Positions 44,594 through 53,820 of a stretch of DNA of 64,000 bases are shown in pieces. Under the pieces are notes generated by a model, which saw only the letters and a program-made list of their open reading frames with translations, had not been told where the DNA came from and ran no database searches. Position 1 is the stretch's first letter; every line of letters starts with the position of its first letter. This DNA comes from Cellulomonas marina (GTDB lineage Bacteria; Actinomycetota; Actinomycetes; Actinomycetales; Cellulomonadaceae): NCBI RefSeq assembly GCF_900111925.1, contig NZ_FOKA01000004.1:124001-188000 (forward strand), written 5' to 3'. A program made the position numbers and the translations under genes.

Positions 44594-45916
44594 TCAGCGC
44601 GCGGGCCGCCCCGGCTCGGCGCGGCCGACCAGCGCCGCCACGGGCAGGCCCAGCCGCCGCCACAGCGGGGGCTGCGCGGCGAGCCGGCGCCGCACGCCCT
44701 CGGGGTCGCGCACGACGGCCGGGTCCCAGGCCAGGGCCGCGAGCACCGGCAGGGCCGGCAGCAGGGCAGCCGTCAGCCCGTGCAGGTCGCGCGGGGCGGG
44801 CCCGGGCAGCGCGCCGACGACGCCGACGACCCGGTCCGCCGCCGCCCCCGCCGCCGCGAGCGGGTCGAACGCCAGGAGGTCCTCCCAACGGGCGCGGTCC
44901 AGCGGCACCCGCAGGAGGACCCCGGCGGCGTCGGCCGGCACCGCCGCCAGGTCGACGGCCGCCGAGAACCCCGGGCCGACCGGCACCTCGACGAGAGCAC
45001 CCGGCGGCAGCGGCCCGGGCACGACACCGGGCACGGCCCGCACCACCGGCTCCACCCCTGCGGCGGCCAGCCGGTGCAGGCGCGGCGCCAGACCCGGCCC
45101 GCTCTCGCCCGCGTGCCCCCAGCCGCCCGCGGCGGCGAGGGCCTCGGGCCCGGCGGGTCCTCCGTGCCGGGCGTCGTCCCCGGGCGCGTCGGTGCCGGCG
45201 GGCGCGGCGGGACGGCCGGACGCGGCGCCGTCGTCGGGCCCGTCCACCTCCGGCAGCACGCTGATGCCGCGGGCGTCGGCCAATGCGACGAGCGTCGCCC
45301 ACTCCCCCGCCGCCGGGCCCCTCGGCCACACCGCCAGTCGCAGGTGGAGGACGTCGAGCTTGTGCAGCGCCAGCAGCTCGACGAGGTGCTGCATCGTCGC
45401 GAGGTCCGGCACGCCGGCGCGCACGTCGAGGGCCAGCGCCCGCCACCCGAGCACCGGCCGGTCCTCGACCTCGACGGCCGGCACCACCGCCGTCCCCGCC
45501 GGCCCGCGCCGCAGCAGCTGCCGCACCGTCGCGAGGGCGTGCACAAGGCCGTCCCGCGACGCCGCCGCCACGCGCACCCGCCGGGCGTCCGTCACCAGCC
45601 GGTAGGACCCGTCGGCGGGCAGGTCGTCCACGAGCTCGAGCACCACCGCACCGGCCGCCGGGACCCGGCTGCCGGGGCCGTGACCTGCCACGTCCAGCCC
45701 CACGTCCCTGCCGCCCGCGGCGACCAGCGCACCGGCCCACAGCGTCCCCACGGCCACCGTGCCGGGGTCGTCCGCGACGACCACCCGCGTCGCCGACGAG
45801 AGCGCGAAACCGGCGCCCGCCAGGGGGCGCACCATCGCCGGCACCGGCAGCACCCCCGGTGCCCCGGCGCCGCCTCCACCCGCCGCGCTCGCCGCGCCAG
45901 CCGCCGTCCCCGTCAC
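44594..45916 (-). CDS. GH20-like (beta-N-acetylhexosaminidase) protein with degenerate catalytic region
   Basis: This encodes 440 residues from a GTG at 45916 (AAGG upstream). The N-terminal half matches the GH20b domain: YRLVTDARRVRVAAASRDGLVHALATVRQLL. The barrel then starts RPVLGWRALALDVRAGVPDL, ELLALHKLDVLHLRLAVWP, corresponding to family WRGxxLDxxRHF and HKLNxLHLHLTDD. The Arg-His-Phe and the Asp-Glu catalytic pair (GGDE) are not present, and the barrel appears shortened. No signal peptide is seen. It may be a non-catalytic or strongly diverged relative. Convergent with the O-mannosyltransferase gene. Confidence 0.7.
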   Translation of the reverse strand: MTGTAAGAASAAGGGGAGAPGVLPVPAMVRPLAGAGFALSSATRVVVADDPGTVAVGTLWAGALVAAGGRDVGLDVAGHGPGSRVPAAGAVVLELVDDLPADGSYRLVTDARRVRVAAASRDGLVHALATVRQLLRRGPAGTAVVPAVEVEDRPVLGWRALALDVRAGVPDLATMQHLVELLALHKLDVLHLRLAVWPRGPAAGEWATLVALADARGISVLPEVDGPDDGAASGRPAAPAGTDAPGDDARHGGPAGPEALAAAGGWGHAGESGPGLAPRLHRLAAAGVEPVVRAVPGVVPGPLPPGALVEVPVGPGFSAAVDLAAVPADAAGVLLRVPLDRARWEDLLAFDPLAAAGAAADRVVGVVGALPGPAPRDLHGLTAALLPALPVLAALAWDPAVVRDPEGVRRRLAAQPPLWRRLGLPVAALVGRAEPGRPAR

Positions 45917-46056
45917 GACGTCACCTTCCCCCGTGCGGGGGCAGGCCGCCCGCTCGACGCGCGGACCGGCGCGGCTGGCCGTAATGTCCGATTCCAGCAG
46001 GACCCACCCGGGTTCGGCGGACAGGCAGTCGGACCCCGCACCGGAGGAGCACCACC

Positions 46057-46323
46057 ATGACCGTCAGCGGCATCATCAGTGCCATCATCGTCGGCGCCAT
46101 CATCGGCGCCCTCGGCCGGCTCGTCATCCGCGGTCGTCAGAACATCTCGATCCTCTGGACGATCGTCATCGGCATCGTGGCCGCCCTCATCGGCACCGCG
46201 ATCGTCGGCCCGATGAGCGACACCAACGGCTTCGACTGGATCGAGCTCATCGTGCAGGTCGCGCTCGCCGCGATCGGCGTGCTCATCTTCTCGAGCCTGC
46301 GCGGGCGCGGCGCCACGCGCTGA
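46057..46323 (+). CDS. GlsB/YeaQ/YmgE-family small membrane protein
   Basis: This encodes 88 residues from an ATG at 46057 with GGAGGAG upstream. Three hydrophobic segments with glycine zippers (ISAIIVGAIIGALGRL, LWTIVIGIVAALIGTAIVG, LIVQVALAAIGVLIFSSL) match the transglycosylase-associated protein family. It is membrane-located and stress-associated; its biochemical function is unknown. A -10-like TAATGT lies at 45982-45987. Confidence 0.88.
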   Translation: MTVSGIISAIIVGAIIGALGRLVIRGRQNISILWTIVIGIVAALIGTAIVGPMSDTNGFDWIELIVQVALAAIGVLIFSSLRGRGATR

Positions 46324-46358
46324 CCCGCCACCACCCGCCGGACCCCTGTCCGGCACCC

Positions 46359-46398
46359 CGAGGACCCCGGCCGCGGCACCCGCCGCCCGGGGTCCTCG
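46359..46398 (+). terminator. Hairpin after the GlsB gene, 12-bp stem
   Basis: Positions 46359-46370 pair perfectly with 46387-46398 around a 16-nt loop, 36 nt after the stop. Confidence 0.65.
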
Positions 46399-46497
46399 CA
46401 CGTCCGGGGCCCTCGAGGCTCTGCGCGCGCCGGGCGTGACCGGCGTCGCCGTGCTCCCGGCCGCCCTCCCCGGCGCCGGTCGGGCAGGCTCTGCGGC

Positions 46498-47799
46498 ATG
46501 ACGCCCGACGAGGACCGCCGGCCGCCCGTCCCGCACCACGGCCGACCACCCGCGACGCCCACCACGCTCGCCCGGCGACTGGGGACCGGGGACGCTGTCG
46601 TCCTCGGCCTGGCGTCCATGCTGGGGGCCGGGGTCTTCGGCGCCTTCGGCCCCGCGACCGCCGCGGCCGGCGGCGGGCTGCTGGTCGCGCTGGCCGTGGC
46701 AGGGCTCGTCGCGACCGCCAACGCGACCTCGTCGGCGCAGCTCGCCGCGCAGTACCCCACCTCCGGCGGGACGTACGTGTACGGTCGCGAGCGGCTCGGC
46801 CCGACCGCCGGCTTCGTCGCGGGGTGGTCCTTCGTCGTCGGCAAGACGGCGTCGTGCGCGGCGATGGCGCTGACCGTGGCGGCCTACCTCGTGCCCGCGC
46901 CGGCGCAGCGGCCGGTCGCCGCCCTGCTCGTCGCCGCCCTCACCGGCCTCACCTGCGCCGGCATCACGCGGACGGCCCGCGCGAGCCGCCTGCTCGTGAC
47001 CCTCGTCCTGCTGGCGCTGGTGGCCGTCGTCGTCACCGCCCTCGCCGGGCCGGCCGCGCACGGGCCTGTCCTCGACGTCACCGGGTCCGGCGCGCTCGGC
47101 GTCCTCCAGGGCGCCGGCCTGCTGTTCTTCGCGTTCGCCGGCTTCGCCCGGCTGGCGACGATGGGCGAGGAGGTCCGCGACCCGGAACGCACCATCCCGC
47201 GGGCCGTGGTCACGGCGCTGGCGCTGGTCCTCGCGGTGTACGCCGTCGTCGCCCTGGCCCTGCTGCACGCGCTCGGCGTCGACGGGCTCGCCGGCGCGCC
47301 CGCACCGCTGCTGACGGTCGCCGCGGAGGGGTCGGCGGGCCTGCCCGTGCTCGTGCGCATCGGCGCTGCGGCCGGCGCGCTCGGCGCGCTGCTGGCGCTC
47401 ATGACGGGGATCGGCCGCACGACGCTGGCGATGGCGCGCGGCGCCGACCTGCCGCGGACGCTGGCCGCCGTGCACCCGCGGTCGCAGGTGCCCGTGCGGG
47501 CGCAGCTCGTGCTCGGCGGCCTCGTGGTCGTCCTCGTGCTCGTCACGGACCTGCGCGGGGCGCTGGGCGCCTCCTCGGCGGGCGTGCTGCTGTACTACGC
47601 GGTCGCCAACGCGGCCGCGCTGACGCAGGACCGCGCGCACCGGCGCTTCCCGCGACCGCTGGCCGCCGTCGGCCTCGTCGGGTGCCTGGTGCTCGTCGCG
47701 ACCCTGCCCGCATACGCGCTCCTCGTCGCCCTGGCCGTGGTCCTCGCAGGCCTCGGCGGGCGCGCCCTCGTCGGGCGCGCCCGCTCCCGGACCCCCTAG
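46498..47799 (+). CDS. APC-superfamily amino acid permease
   Basis: This encodes 433 residues from an ATG at 46498, possibly leaderless (CAGGCT 7 nt upstream). Twelve membrane segments are visible. The first helix has the broken-helix Gly motif [16 protein letters not shown], and [18 protein letters not shown] plus [28 protein letters not shown] are APC landmarks. The substrate cannot be read from sequence; similarity is to basic/neutral amino-acid permeases. Its stop overlaps that of fgd (shared CTAG). Confidence 0.88.
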   Translation: MTPDEDRRPPVPHHGRPPATPTTLARRLGTGDAVVLGLASMLGAGVFGAFGPATAAAGGGLLVALAVAGLVATANATSSAQLAAQYPTSGGTYVYGRERLGPTAGFVAGWSFVVGKTASCAAMALTVAAYLVPAPAQRPVAALLVAALTGLTCAGITRTARASRLLVTLVLLALVAVVVTALAGPAAHGPVLDVTGSGALGVLQGAGLLFFAFAGFARLATMGEEVRDPERTIPRAVVTALALVLAVYAVVALALLHALGVDGLAGAPAPLLTVAAEGSAGLPVLVRIGAAAGALGALLALMTGIGRTTLAMARGADLPRTLAAVHPRSQVPVRAQLVLGGLVVVLVLVTDLRGALGASSAGVLLYYAVANAAALTQDRAHRRFPRPLAAVGLVGCLVLVATLPAYALLVALAVVLAGLGGRALVGRARSRTP

Positions 47800-48815
47800 C
47801 CGAGCGCGCGCAGGCGCGGGGCCAGGTCCTCCTCGAACGCCGTCAGGAACCGGCGCTGGTCGTCCCCGGGCGCGTGGAAGACGAGGTGCGTGAAGCCCGC
47901 GTCGACGTAGGGCTTGACCAGCTCCACCGTCTCGTCCGGGTCGCTGGAGACGATCCAGCGCTTCGTCACCTCCTCCAGCGGCAGGGCGTCGGCGGCCTGC
48001 TCCATGGCCACCGGGTCGGTCAGCGAGTGCTTCTGCTCCGGGGACAGGGACAGCGGCGCCCAGAACCGCGTGTTCTCGCGGGCGAGCTCGGGGTCCCGGT
48101 CGTAGGACAGCTTGATCTCGATGGTGCGGTCGATGCCCGCCACGTCCCGGCCGGCCGCCTCGGCGCCCTCGGCCAGGGCCGGCAGCAGCTTCTCGGTGTA
48201 GAGCTCCATGCCCTTGCCCGACGTGCAGATGAACCCGTCCCCGGCACGGCCGACGTACTTGGCGACGACCGGGCCGCCCGCCGCGATGTAGACGGGGATG
48301 CCGCCCTCGGGCTTGTCGTACACCGAGGCGTCGTGCGTCGAGTAGTACTCGCCCTCGAACGACACCCGCTCCCCGGCCCACAGCGCGCGCATGAGCGCCA
48401 CGGCCTCCCGCAGCCGCGCGAACCGCTCCTTGAACTCCGGCCACGTCTGCTCGCCCGCGCCCTGGTACCCGGTTGCGATCTCGTTGAGCGCCTCCCCCGT
48501 GCCCACGCCCAGCATGACGCGGCCCGGGTAGAGCACCCCGAGCGTGCCGAACGCCTGCGCGATCACCGCCGGGTTGTAGCGGTAGTGCGGCGTCATGACC
48601 GAGGTGCCGAGCTGGATCGTCGACGTCCGCTCGCCCACCGCCGCCAGCCACGCGAGCGAGAACGGCGCGTGCCCGCCGGTGTGCCGCCAGGGCTGGAAGT
48701 GGTCGGACACGACGACGGACTCCATGCCGTGCCGCTCGGCCTCCACGCCGAGCTCGACGAGCTCCCGGGCGCCGAACTGCTCCGCCGACGCCTTGAACCC
48801 CAGCCTGACCGCCAT
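47796..48815 (-). CDS. fgd: F420-dependent glucose-6-phosphate dehydrogenase
   Basis: This encodes about 339 residues from an ATG at 48815 with AGAGGGA upstream. It is a luciferase-like monooxygenase-fold protein matching FGD1 along its length: [108 protein letters not shown] and LVFHAPG. It oxidises glucose 6-phosphate while reducing coenzyme F420, so the organism should make F420. F420 genes are not in the window. Confidence 0.94.
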   Translation of the reverse strand: MAVRLGFKASAEQFGARELVELGVEAERHGMESVVVSDHFQPWRHTGGHAPFSLAWLAAVGERTSTIQLGTSVMTPHYRYNPAVIAQAFGTLGVLYPGRVMLGVGTGEALNEIATGYQGAGEQTWPEFKERFARLREAVALMRALWAGERVSFEGEYYSTHDASVYDKPEGGIPVYIAAGGPVVAKYVGRAGDGFICTSGKGMELYTEKLLPALAEGAEAAGRDVAGIDRTIEIKLSYDRDPELARENTRFWAPLSLSPEQKHSLTDPVAMEQAADALPLEEVTKRWIVSSDPDETVELVKPYVDAGFTHLVFHAPGDDQRRFLTAFEEDLAPRLRALG

Positions 48816-48902
48816 CGCCCGTCCCTCTCGTCGTCCCTCGTGGTGCGGGCACATCCTCACACCGCGCACCGACACGTGCGGCACGACATCAGCCCGGGAC
48901 GA

Positions 48903-48936
48903 CCGGAGGCCGGACCCTGACGGGCCCGGCCTCCGG
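48903..48936 (-). terminator. Hairpin downstream of tRNA-Ala
   Basis: An 11-bp palindromic stem pairs 48903-48913 with 48926-48936 around a 12-nt loop, 9 nt past the tRNA 3' end. Confidence 0.6.
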
Positions 48937-48943
48937 TGCTACG

Positions 48944-49018
<75 letters not shown>

Positions 49019-49078
49019 GCGAGCGAGGAAAACCATAGCACCCGACGAGGGGCCGGACGCACACCGGGCGGGCAGCCG

Positions 49079-50503
49079 TCAGAGCCCCGACGCCCGGCGA
49101 CGCGCCAGGACGGCGTCCAGGTCGATGCCCCCGGTGGTGCGCGCCGCCGGCTCCGCCTCGACGACCGCACCAGCGCCCGCGCCGGACGCGTCCGCCGACG
49201 CACCGGACGTCGCGGCGACGGCCGGCACGGCGTCCGTCAGGGGCTTGGGTTCGCGACGCGGGGCGGCGGCCTTCTGCGTGTAGGTCGGTCGCGGGACGGG
49301 GACCGGCTGCCACGCGTCCGCGCCCCCGGCGGACGCGGGAGCGGCTCCGGGGTCGACGAGGCGCCCGCCGACGACGGACTCCCCGCCCGCGACGGGACCA
49401 ACCGCGGCGGAGGTGACGTCCTCCCCGTCGGGGACCGACCGGGCGCCCGTCGACGAGGCCGCGGCCGTCCCCAGCTCGTCCCCGCTCCGCACGGCGGTGC
49501 TGCCGGTCCGGCGGGGACGCTCCACGCCCTCCGCGGGCCGCCCCTCCGCACGCTGCCCCTCCCCGCGCACCGGTGCGAAGACCTCGGTGTCCGCCTGCGA
49601 GGGGTGGACGGCCCGCCCGACGACCGTCGCCCCGCGGCCGTCCCGACGCGCGGGGACGCCCTCGTCGCCGGGCGCTCCGAGCGGCTCCGCGGCCGCACCC
49701 GCGAGGCGCAGCTGCCACGCCGCCTCGGCGGCACGGCCCGCCACGACGGCCCGCCGGCCGAGCACGAGGACCCCGCCCAGCAGGGCGCCCGGCACCGCGC
49801 CGGCCGGCCACGGGACCACCGCGGAGAGCGCGGCGACCAGCGTGCCCACGACGGTGAGCAGCAGCAGCGCACCCGCGAGAACGCCGCGCCGACGGGCGGC
49901 GGCGGCACGGCGGGCGCGGGCGGCGGCGTGCGCGGCCCGGGTCTGGGCGGTGCGACGCGCGGCGAGCGCGGTCGCGCGGTCGGCGGTGGCGTAGGGACGG
50001 TCCACGCTCGTCGCTCCTGTCGGGCCGGTGGCCCTGCTGGTCGATGTGCTGGTCGATGTGCTGGTCGATGTGCTGGTCGACGTGCTCGTCGGAGTGCTCG
50101 CCGAGGTGCTCGTCGGGCTGCCTGTCGGTCTGCTCGTCGGCGCCGAGGTGGCGGGCGTCAGGAGGAGCGGCGCCGCGCCGTGCCCGAGCAGCACCGGGAC
50201 CGTCGGCCCCGACCCCGCGCCGGGGGCGGTCCCGCGCGCGGGCGTCAGGAGCCCCGCGTGCGGACGTCCGGTGCCCCGGGCGCCCCGCCGCACCGCCGGC
50301 AGCTCGGGGGCCCGCCGACCGCCGCGCCGCGGTGCGAGCCGCCGACGGCGGGCCGAGACCGCGACGACCCGGAGGCCGTCGGAGAAGCGGTCGTCGGACC
50401 GCGCCTCCAGGAGCTGCTGACGGTGCCGCAGCACGTGCGGCACCGCGTAGGCCAGCCACAGGCCGACGACGCCGAGCGTCGCCAGGCCCGCGATCCCACC
50501 CAC
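49079..50503 (-). CDS. Actinobacterial membrane protein with low-complexity segments, function unknown
   Basis: This encodes about 474 residues from a leaderless-type GTG at 50503. An N-terminal membrane segment (~5-25) is followed by AVPHVLRHRQQLLEARSDDRFSDGLRVV, conserved in the family that occupies this locus (compare Rv0996 next to rimJ in M. tuberculosis, from memory). A (Thr-Ser)n tract at ~140-160 comes from a 12-bp repeat. An Ala/Arg-rich coiled segment leads to two further membrane helices (~230-275, GVLAGALLLLTVVGTLVAAL). The C-terminal 200 residues are disordered and end GGIDLDAVLARRRASGL. No enzymatic motif is seen. Confidence 0.75.
   Translation of the reverse strand: MGGIAGLATLGVVGLWLAYAVPHVLRHRQQLLEARSDDRFSDGLRVVAVSARRRRLAPRRGGRRAPELPAVRRGARGTGRPHAGLLTPARGTAPGAGSGPTVPVLLGHGAAPLLLTPATSAPTSRPTGSPTSTSASTPTSTSTSTSTSTSTSTSTSRATGPTGATSVDRPYATADRATALAARRTAQTRAAHAAARARRAAAARRRGVLAGALLLLTVVGTLVAALSAVVPWPAGAVPGALLGGVLVLGRRAVVAGRAAEAAWQLRLAGAAAEPLGAPGDEGVPARRDGRGATVVGRAVHPSQADTEVFAPVRGEGQRAEGRPAEGVERPRRTGSTAVRSGDELGTAAASSTGARSVPDGEDVTSAAVGPVAGGESVVGGRLVDPGAAPASAGGADAWQPVPVPRPTYTQKAAAPRREPKPLTDAVPAVAATSGASADASGAGAGAVVEAEPAARTTGGIDLDAVLARRRASGL
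50037..50092. repeat. 12-bp tandem repeat encoding a Thr/Ser tract
   Basis: Four to five copies of a 12-bp unit (GGTCGATGTGCT, plus strand) with point variation lie inside the membrane-protein gene. On the coding strand they give alternating Thr-Ser. Length changes stay in frame. Confidence 0.75.
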
Positions 50504-50509
50504 GCACCG

Positions 50510-50515
50510 ACGGTA
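50510..50515 (-). promoter_or_regulatory. Leaderless -10 (TACCGT) for the membrane-protein gene
   Basis: On the minus strand TACCGT is followed by 6 nt and the GTG at 50503. Confidence 0.55.
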
Positions 50516-50629
50516 GGGGCGCGGCACGCGCCGGTCGGGGACGAGGGCGGCGTGTCGGTCCGCCCGCGCCACGACCAGCCCGACGAACCGCCCGACGACC
50601 AGCCCGACGACCCGCGCGACGCAAGGCCG

Positions 50630-51235
50630 TCAGGCCCCGGCCGCCCGCACCCGCCGCCACCGCTCGAGCAGCCCGCCGGGCACGTCCTCTACGGTGAGGG
50701 CGAAGGTCCGGTGGTCGCACCACGCGCCCTGGATGTGCAGGTAGCGCTCGCGCAGGCCCTCGTCGCGGAAGCCGAGCTTCTCCACGACGCGCAGGGACGG
50801 GCCGTTCTCCGGGCGGATGTTGATCTCGACGCGGTGCAGGCCCAGGACGTCGAAGCAGTGGTCGGTGACCATGGCGACCGCGGTGGGGATCGTGCCGCGC
50901 CCGGCCACGTGCTCGGAGACCCAGTAGCCGATGGACCCCGAGCGCAGCGACCCGTACTGGATGGAGGAGACCGTCAGCTGCCCGACGAGCTCGCCGTCGA
51001 GGTCGACCGCGAACGGCAGCGTCGTCCCGGCGCGGGCCTGCGCGGACAGCGACCGCACGAACTGCCCGAACGTCGGCCGCGGTCCCTGGACGAGCACGGG
51101 GCTCGTCGCGTCCCACCGCAGCAGCCAGTCGGCGTTGCGCGCGCGCAGCGCCATCCACGCGTGCTGGTCCCGCCACCGCAGCGGGCGCAGCCGCACCCCG
51201 CCCTCGACGAGGACCGCCGGCCACCCGGTCGCCAT
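50630..51235 (-). CDS. rimJ: GNAT N-acetyltransferase, RimJ/RimL-like
   Basis: This encodes about 201 residues from an ATG at 51235 overlapping the moeA stop (TGATG). The Acetyltransf_3 pattern is clear: VRLRPLRWRDQHAWMALRARNADWL, FAVDLDGELVGQLTVSSI, SIGYWVSEHVAGRGTIPTAVA (acetyl-CoA loop), LHRVEINIRPENGPSLRVVEKLGF. It probably acetylates a protein N-terminus, perhaps a ribosomal protein as for RimJ. The moeA-rimJ-membrane protein order is conserved in actinobacteria. Confidence 0.9.
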   Translation of the reverse strand: MATGWPAVLVEGGVRLRPLRWRDQHAWMALRARNADWLLRWDATSPVLVQGPRPTFGQFVRSLSAQARAGTTLPFAVDLDGELVGQLTVSSIQYGSLRSGSIGYWVSEHVAGRGTIPTAVAMVTDHCFDVLGLHRVEINIRPENGPSLRVVEKLGFRDEGLRERYLHIQGAWCDHRTFALTVEDVPGGLLERWRRVRAAGA

Positions 51236-52452
51236 CAGCCCTCCAGCACGAGGCAGTGGACGACCTGGCCCACGCGCACGTCGGTGTCGAGCTCGTTGAC
51301 GACCGCGAGCGCGTTGGCCTGCGCCAGGGCCGTGGTCGACGGGCGGCCGGGGTCGCCGATCGGCGTGACGACGTAGCCCTCGTCGGGCGTGCCGAGCAGC
51401 GTGGCGGGCACGAACTGGCGCAGCCCGGCCGGGGACGGCCACGCCGCCGTGGCCCGCGCCGCGACGGACGGGCGGAACAGCTCCGTGTGCCCGCCCGCCG
51501 CCAGCAGGGCGGGCCGCACGAACACCTCGAAGGCGACCTGCGCCGCGACGGGGTGCCCCGGCAGCGCGAACACCGGCACGGGGTCGCCACGGCCCACGTC
51601 GGCGCCCAGCGTCCCGAAGCCGTGCCGGCCGCCGGGCGTCATGGCGACCTGGTCCAGGCGCACGGTGCCGTACCCGCCCAGCACGTCCTTGACGGTGTCC
51701 TCGGCCAGCTCCGACAGGCCGCCGGTGGTGATGACGACGTCGGCGCGCACGAGCTGGTCCTCGAGGGCCTCGCGCAGCCGGGCGCGGTCGTCGGGGACGA
51801 CGCCCACGCGGACCGCCGCCGCCCCCGCGTCCCGGACCGCCGCCTGCAGGCCGTGGCCGTCGGCCTCGAAGACGGCGCCGGCGGGGGCATGCGGGCCGAG
51901 GACCGGCTCGACGAGCTCGTCGCCCACGGACAGCAGCACCACCCGGGGCGTGGGGTGCACGCGCACGCGCCCCAGCCCGGCCGCCGCCGCCAGCGCGATC
52001 GCCCGCGCGCCGAGCCGCGTGCCGGCGGGCAGCACGACCTCCCCCGCGCGCACGTCCGCGCCCGCGGGCCGCACGTGCCGCCCGACGTCGGACGGGCCCT
52101 GCAGGGCCACCCGCGCGGCGCCCCGGTCGGTCTCCTCGACGGGGACGACCGTGTCGGCGCCGACGGGCAGCGGCGCACCGCTCGCCACGCGCACCGCCTG
52201 GCCGGGCGCCAGGCGCGAGGGCGCGGAGCCGGGACGGGCGTCGTGGGCCACGGGCAGCGTCGCCGCCCCGGTGTCGTGCGCCGCGACCGCGTACCCGTCC
52301 CGGCCCGCGGCGGCCAGGGGCGGGACGTCGACGGCCGCGACGAGGTCGGCGGCGAGGATGCAGCCCGACGCGTCGGCGAGCACCACGTCGAGGGGCGCGA
52401 CGGGTCCGACGGCCGCGAGGACCGTCGTGAGGTGGTCCTGCACCGATCGCAT
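51235..52452 (-). CDS. moeA: Molybdopterin molybdenumtransferase MoeA
   Basis: This encodes about 405 residues from an ATG at 52452 (MRSVQDHLTTVL, the normal family start); GATGAT 7 nt upstream may be a leaderless -10. Domains II/I/III/IV are recognisable: LAAAGRDGYAV, VASGAPLPVGADTVVPVEET, the MoCF domain VVLLSVGDELVEP and VVITTGGLSELAEDTVKDVL, FALPGHPVAAQVAFEVFVRP, and the C-terminal barrel LGTPDEGYVVTPIG. It inserts molybdate into adenylated molybdopterin. The usual GGVS motif reads GGLS and GNPVS reads GHPVA, so a MoeA-like variant is possible. Confidence 0.9.
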   Translation of the reverse strand: MRSVQDHLTTVLAAVGPVAPLDVVLADASGCILAADLVAAVDVPPLAAAGRDGYAVAAHDTGAATLPVAHDARPGSAPSRLAPGQAVRVASGAPLPVGADTVVPVEETDRGAARVALQGPSDVGRHVRPAGADVRAGEVVLPAGTRLGARAIALAAAAGLGRVRVHPTPRVVLLSVGDELVEPVLGPHAPAGAVFEADGHGLQAAVRDAGAAAVRVGVVPDDRARLREALEDQLVRADVVITTGGLSELAEDTVKDVLGGYGTVRLDQVAMTPGGRHGFGTLGADVGRGDPVPVFALPGHPVAAQVAFEVFVRPALLAAGGHTELFRPSVAARATAAWPSPAGLRQFVPATLLGTPDEGYVVTPIGDPGRPSTTALAQANALAVVNELDTDVRVGQVVHCLVLEG

Positions 52453-52571
52453 GCGGAGCATCATCGCCGACGGCGGCCGCACCCGCCCGGACGCCGCGCG
52501 CGGGGCGGGCGGCGGGTGCGCGGGGCCGAGCGTCCCGCGCCGGTTCTCGACCGCCCTGCGAGACTGGGGCC

Positions 52572-53279
52572 ATGAGCAGAGGGGCCCAGCCGCACCCGGT
52601 CGTCCTCGACGGGGACGAGATCGAGGACGTCAAGGACCGGTGGCGCGAGGCGGTCCGGGAGACGCGCCGGCAGCGGTCGCCGCGGGCGCGGCAGGAGGCG
52701 GCGCGGGCCCTGGCCGCGGTGGTCAGGGGGATCCCGGCGGTCGCCGACGCCCGCTGCGTGGCCTGCTACGCCGCGCGCCCGGGCGAGCCGGACACCGTCC
52801 CCCTGCTCGAGGCCCTCGCGGCCCGCGGCGTGCGCGTGCTCCTGCCGGTGCTGGGGACGAACCTGCGCCGCGACTGGGCCGAGTACCAGGGCGCGGAGGA
52901 CCTGCGCGAACGCGCGCCGGGACGTCCGCCCGAACCGTCGGGGCCCTCGCTGGGACCGGCCGCCCTCGCCGACGCCGACGTCGTGCTCGCCCCCGCGCTG
53001 GCCGTGGACTCGCGCGGGTCGCGGCTCGGGCAGGGCGGCGGGTGGTACGACCGCGTGCTGGCCGACGCCCGGCCGGGCGTCCCGGTCATCGCGCTCGTGC
53101 ACGACGAGGAGGTCTACGACGCCACCGTCCACCCGGTGCCGGTGCAGCCGCACGACCGCGGGGTCGACGCGGTGGCGACGCCGTCGGGGTGGCGCCCGCT
53201 CGGGCAGGAGGGCGCGACGGTCGACGGCGAGGTCGACGGGAACGGCGACGGGGAGGGTGAGGGCACCGGCGGGCGTTAG
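52572..53279 (+). CDS. 5-formyltetrahydrofolate cyclo-ligase
   Basis: This encodes 235 residues from an ATG at 52572 with no Shine-Dalgarno (probably leaderless; GAGACT 6 nt upstream). The core is typical: WREAVRETRRQRS, VACYAARPGEPDTVPLLEAL, GVRVLLPVL, and the nucleotide-binding RLGQGGGWYDRVLADA. ALVHDEEVYDATVHPVPVQPHDRGVDAVATP is the substrate-site end. An Asp/Glu/Gly-rich tail follows. It converts 5-formyl-THF to 5,10-methenyl-THF with ATP. It is divergent from moeA, and its stop codon overlaps the -10 of the next gene. Confidence 0.93.
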   Translation: MSRGAQPHPVVLDGDEIEDVKDRWREAVRETRRQRSPRARQEAARALAAVVRGIPAVADARCVACYAARPGEPDTVPLLEALAARGVRVLLPVLGTNLRRDWAEYQGAEDLRERAPGRPPEPSGPSLGPAALADADVVLAPALAVDSRGSRLGQGGGWYDRVLADARPGVPVIALVHDEEVYDATVHPVPVQPHDRGVDAVATPSGWRPLGQEGATVDGEVDGNGDGEGEGTGGR

Positions 53280-53281
53280 CA

Positions 53282-53308
53282 TTGGCACTCGGACCGTGCG
53301 AGTGCCAA
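53282..53308. promoter_or_regulatory. CIRCE operator (HrcA-binding inverted repeat)
   Basis: TTGGCACTC (53282-53290), a 9-nt spacer, and GAGTGCCAA (53300-53308) form a perfect 9-9-9 CIRCE element (consensus TTAGCACTC-N9-GAGTGCTAA with one symmetric change). A -10-like TAGCAT (53277-53282) abuts it, so HrcA binding would block transcription of the FmdB-type gene. In M. tuberculosis the orthologous Rv0991c is also reported in the HrcA regulon (from memory). Confidence 0.88.
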
Positions 53309-53391
53309 CGGGCGCGGCCCGGCGGGCGCCCCGCCGGCCGGTGCGACCGGGGCGCGCACGCCCCAGGCCCGACGACCCCGCAGGAGACACA

Positions 53392-53820
53392 GTGCCCACC
53401 TACGCCTACCGCTGCACGGAGTGCGGTCATGCGTTCGAGATCCAGCAGGCCTTCACCGACGAGTCGCTGACGGAGTGCCCTACGTGCGCGGGCCGCCTGC
53501 GCAAGGTGTTCTCCGCCGTCGGCGTCGTCTTCAAGGGGTCGGGCTTCTACCGCAACGACGCGCGGTCCGGCGCCTCGAAGGGCACGGGCTCGTCGTCCGG
53601 CGGCTCCTCCGGGGGCTCCTCCGGCAACGGGTCGTCCGGGTCCGGGTCCGACTCGTCCGGGTCGTCGTCGGGCGCGGGGTCCTCGGGGTCCGGCGCGTCG
53701 GGCTCGGGATCCTCCGGCTCGACGAGCGCGTCGTCCTCGTCCGGCTCCTCGTCCGGGGGCGGGTCGGGGTCCTCCGGCGGCGCGTCGTCCTCGTCGGGCG
53801 CCGCGAAGAAGCCCGCCTGA
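53392..53820 (+). CDS. FmdB-family zinc-ribbon protein with Ser/Gly-rich tail (Rv0991c-like)
   Basis: This encodes about 142 residues from a GTG at 53392 with AGGAG 5 nt upstream. The N-terminal ~55 residues are an FmdB zinc ribbon: PTYAYRCTECGHAFE with CxxC and ECPTCAGRLRKVFS with the second CxxC. The remaining ~85 residues are almost entirely Ser and Gly with some Ala/Asp, and end KKPA. The M. tuberculosis relative Rv0991c is described as a redox-regulated chaperone with a disordered tail (from memory). The CIRCE operator 84 nt upstream suggests induction by heat or unfolded protein, consistent with a chaperone role. Confidence 0.88.
   Translation: MPTYAYRCTECGHAFEIQQAFTDESLTECPTCAGRLRKVFSAVGVVFKGSGFYRNDARSGASKGTGSSSGGSSGGSSGNGSSGSGSDSSGSSSGAGSSGSGASGSGSSGSTSASSSSGSSSGGGSGSSGGASSSSGAAKKPA

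Noticed and set aside
50037..50092. CRISPR-like tandem repeats
   Set aside because: Units are 12 bp with no spacers, lie inside a coding frame and encode Thr-Ser.
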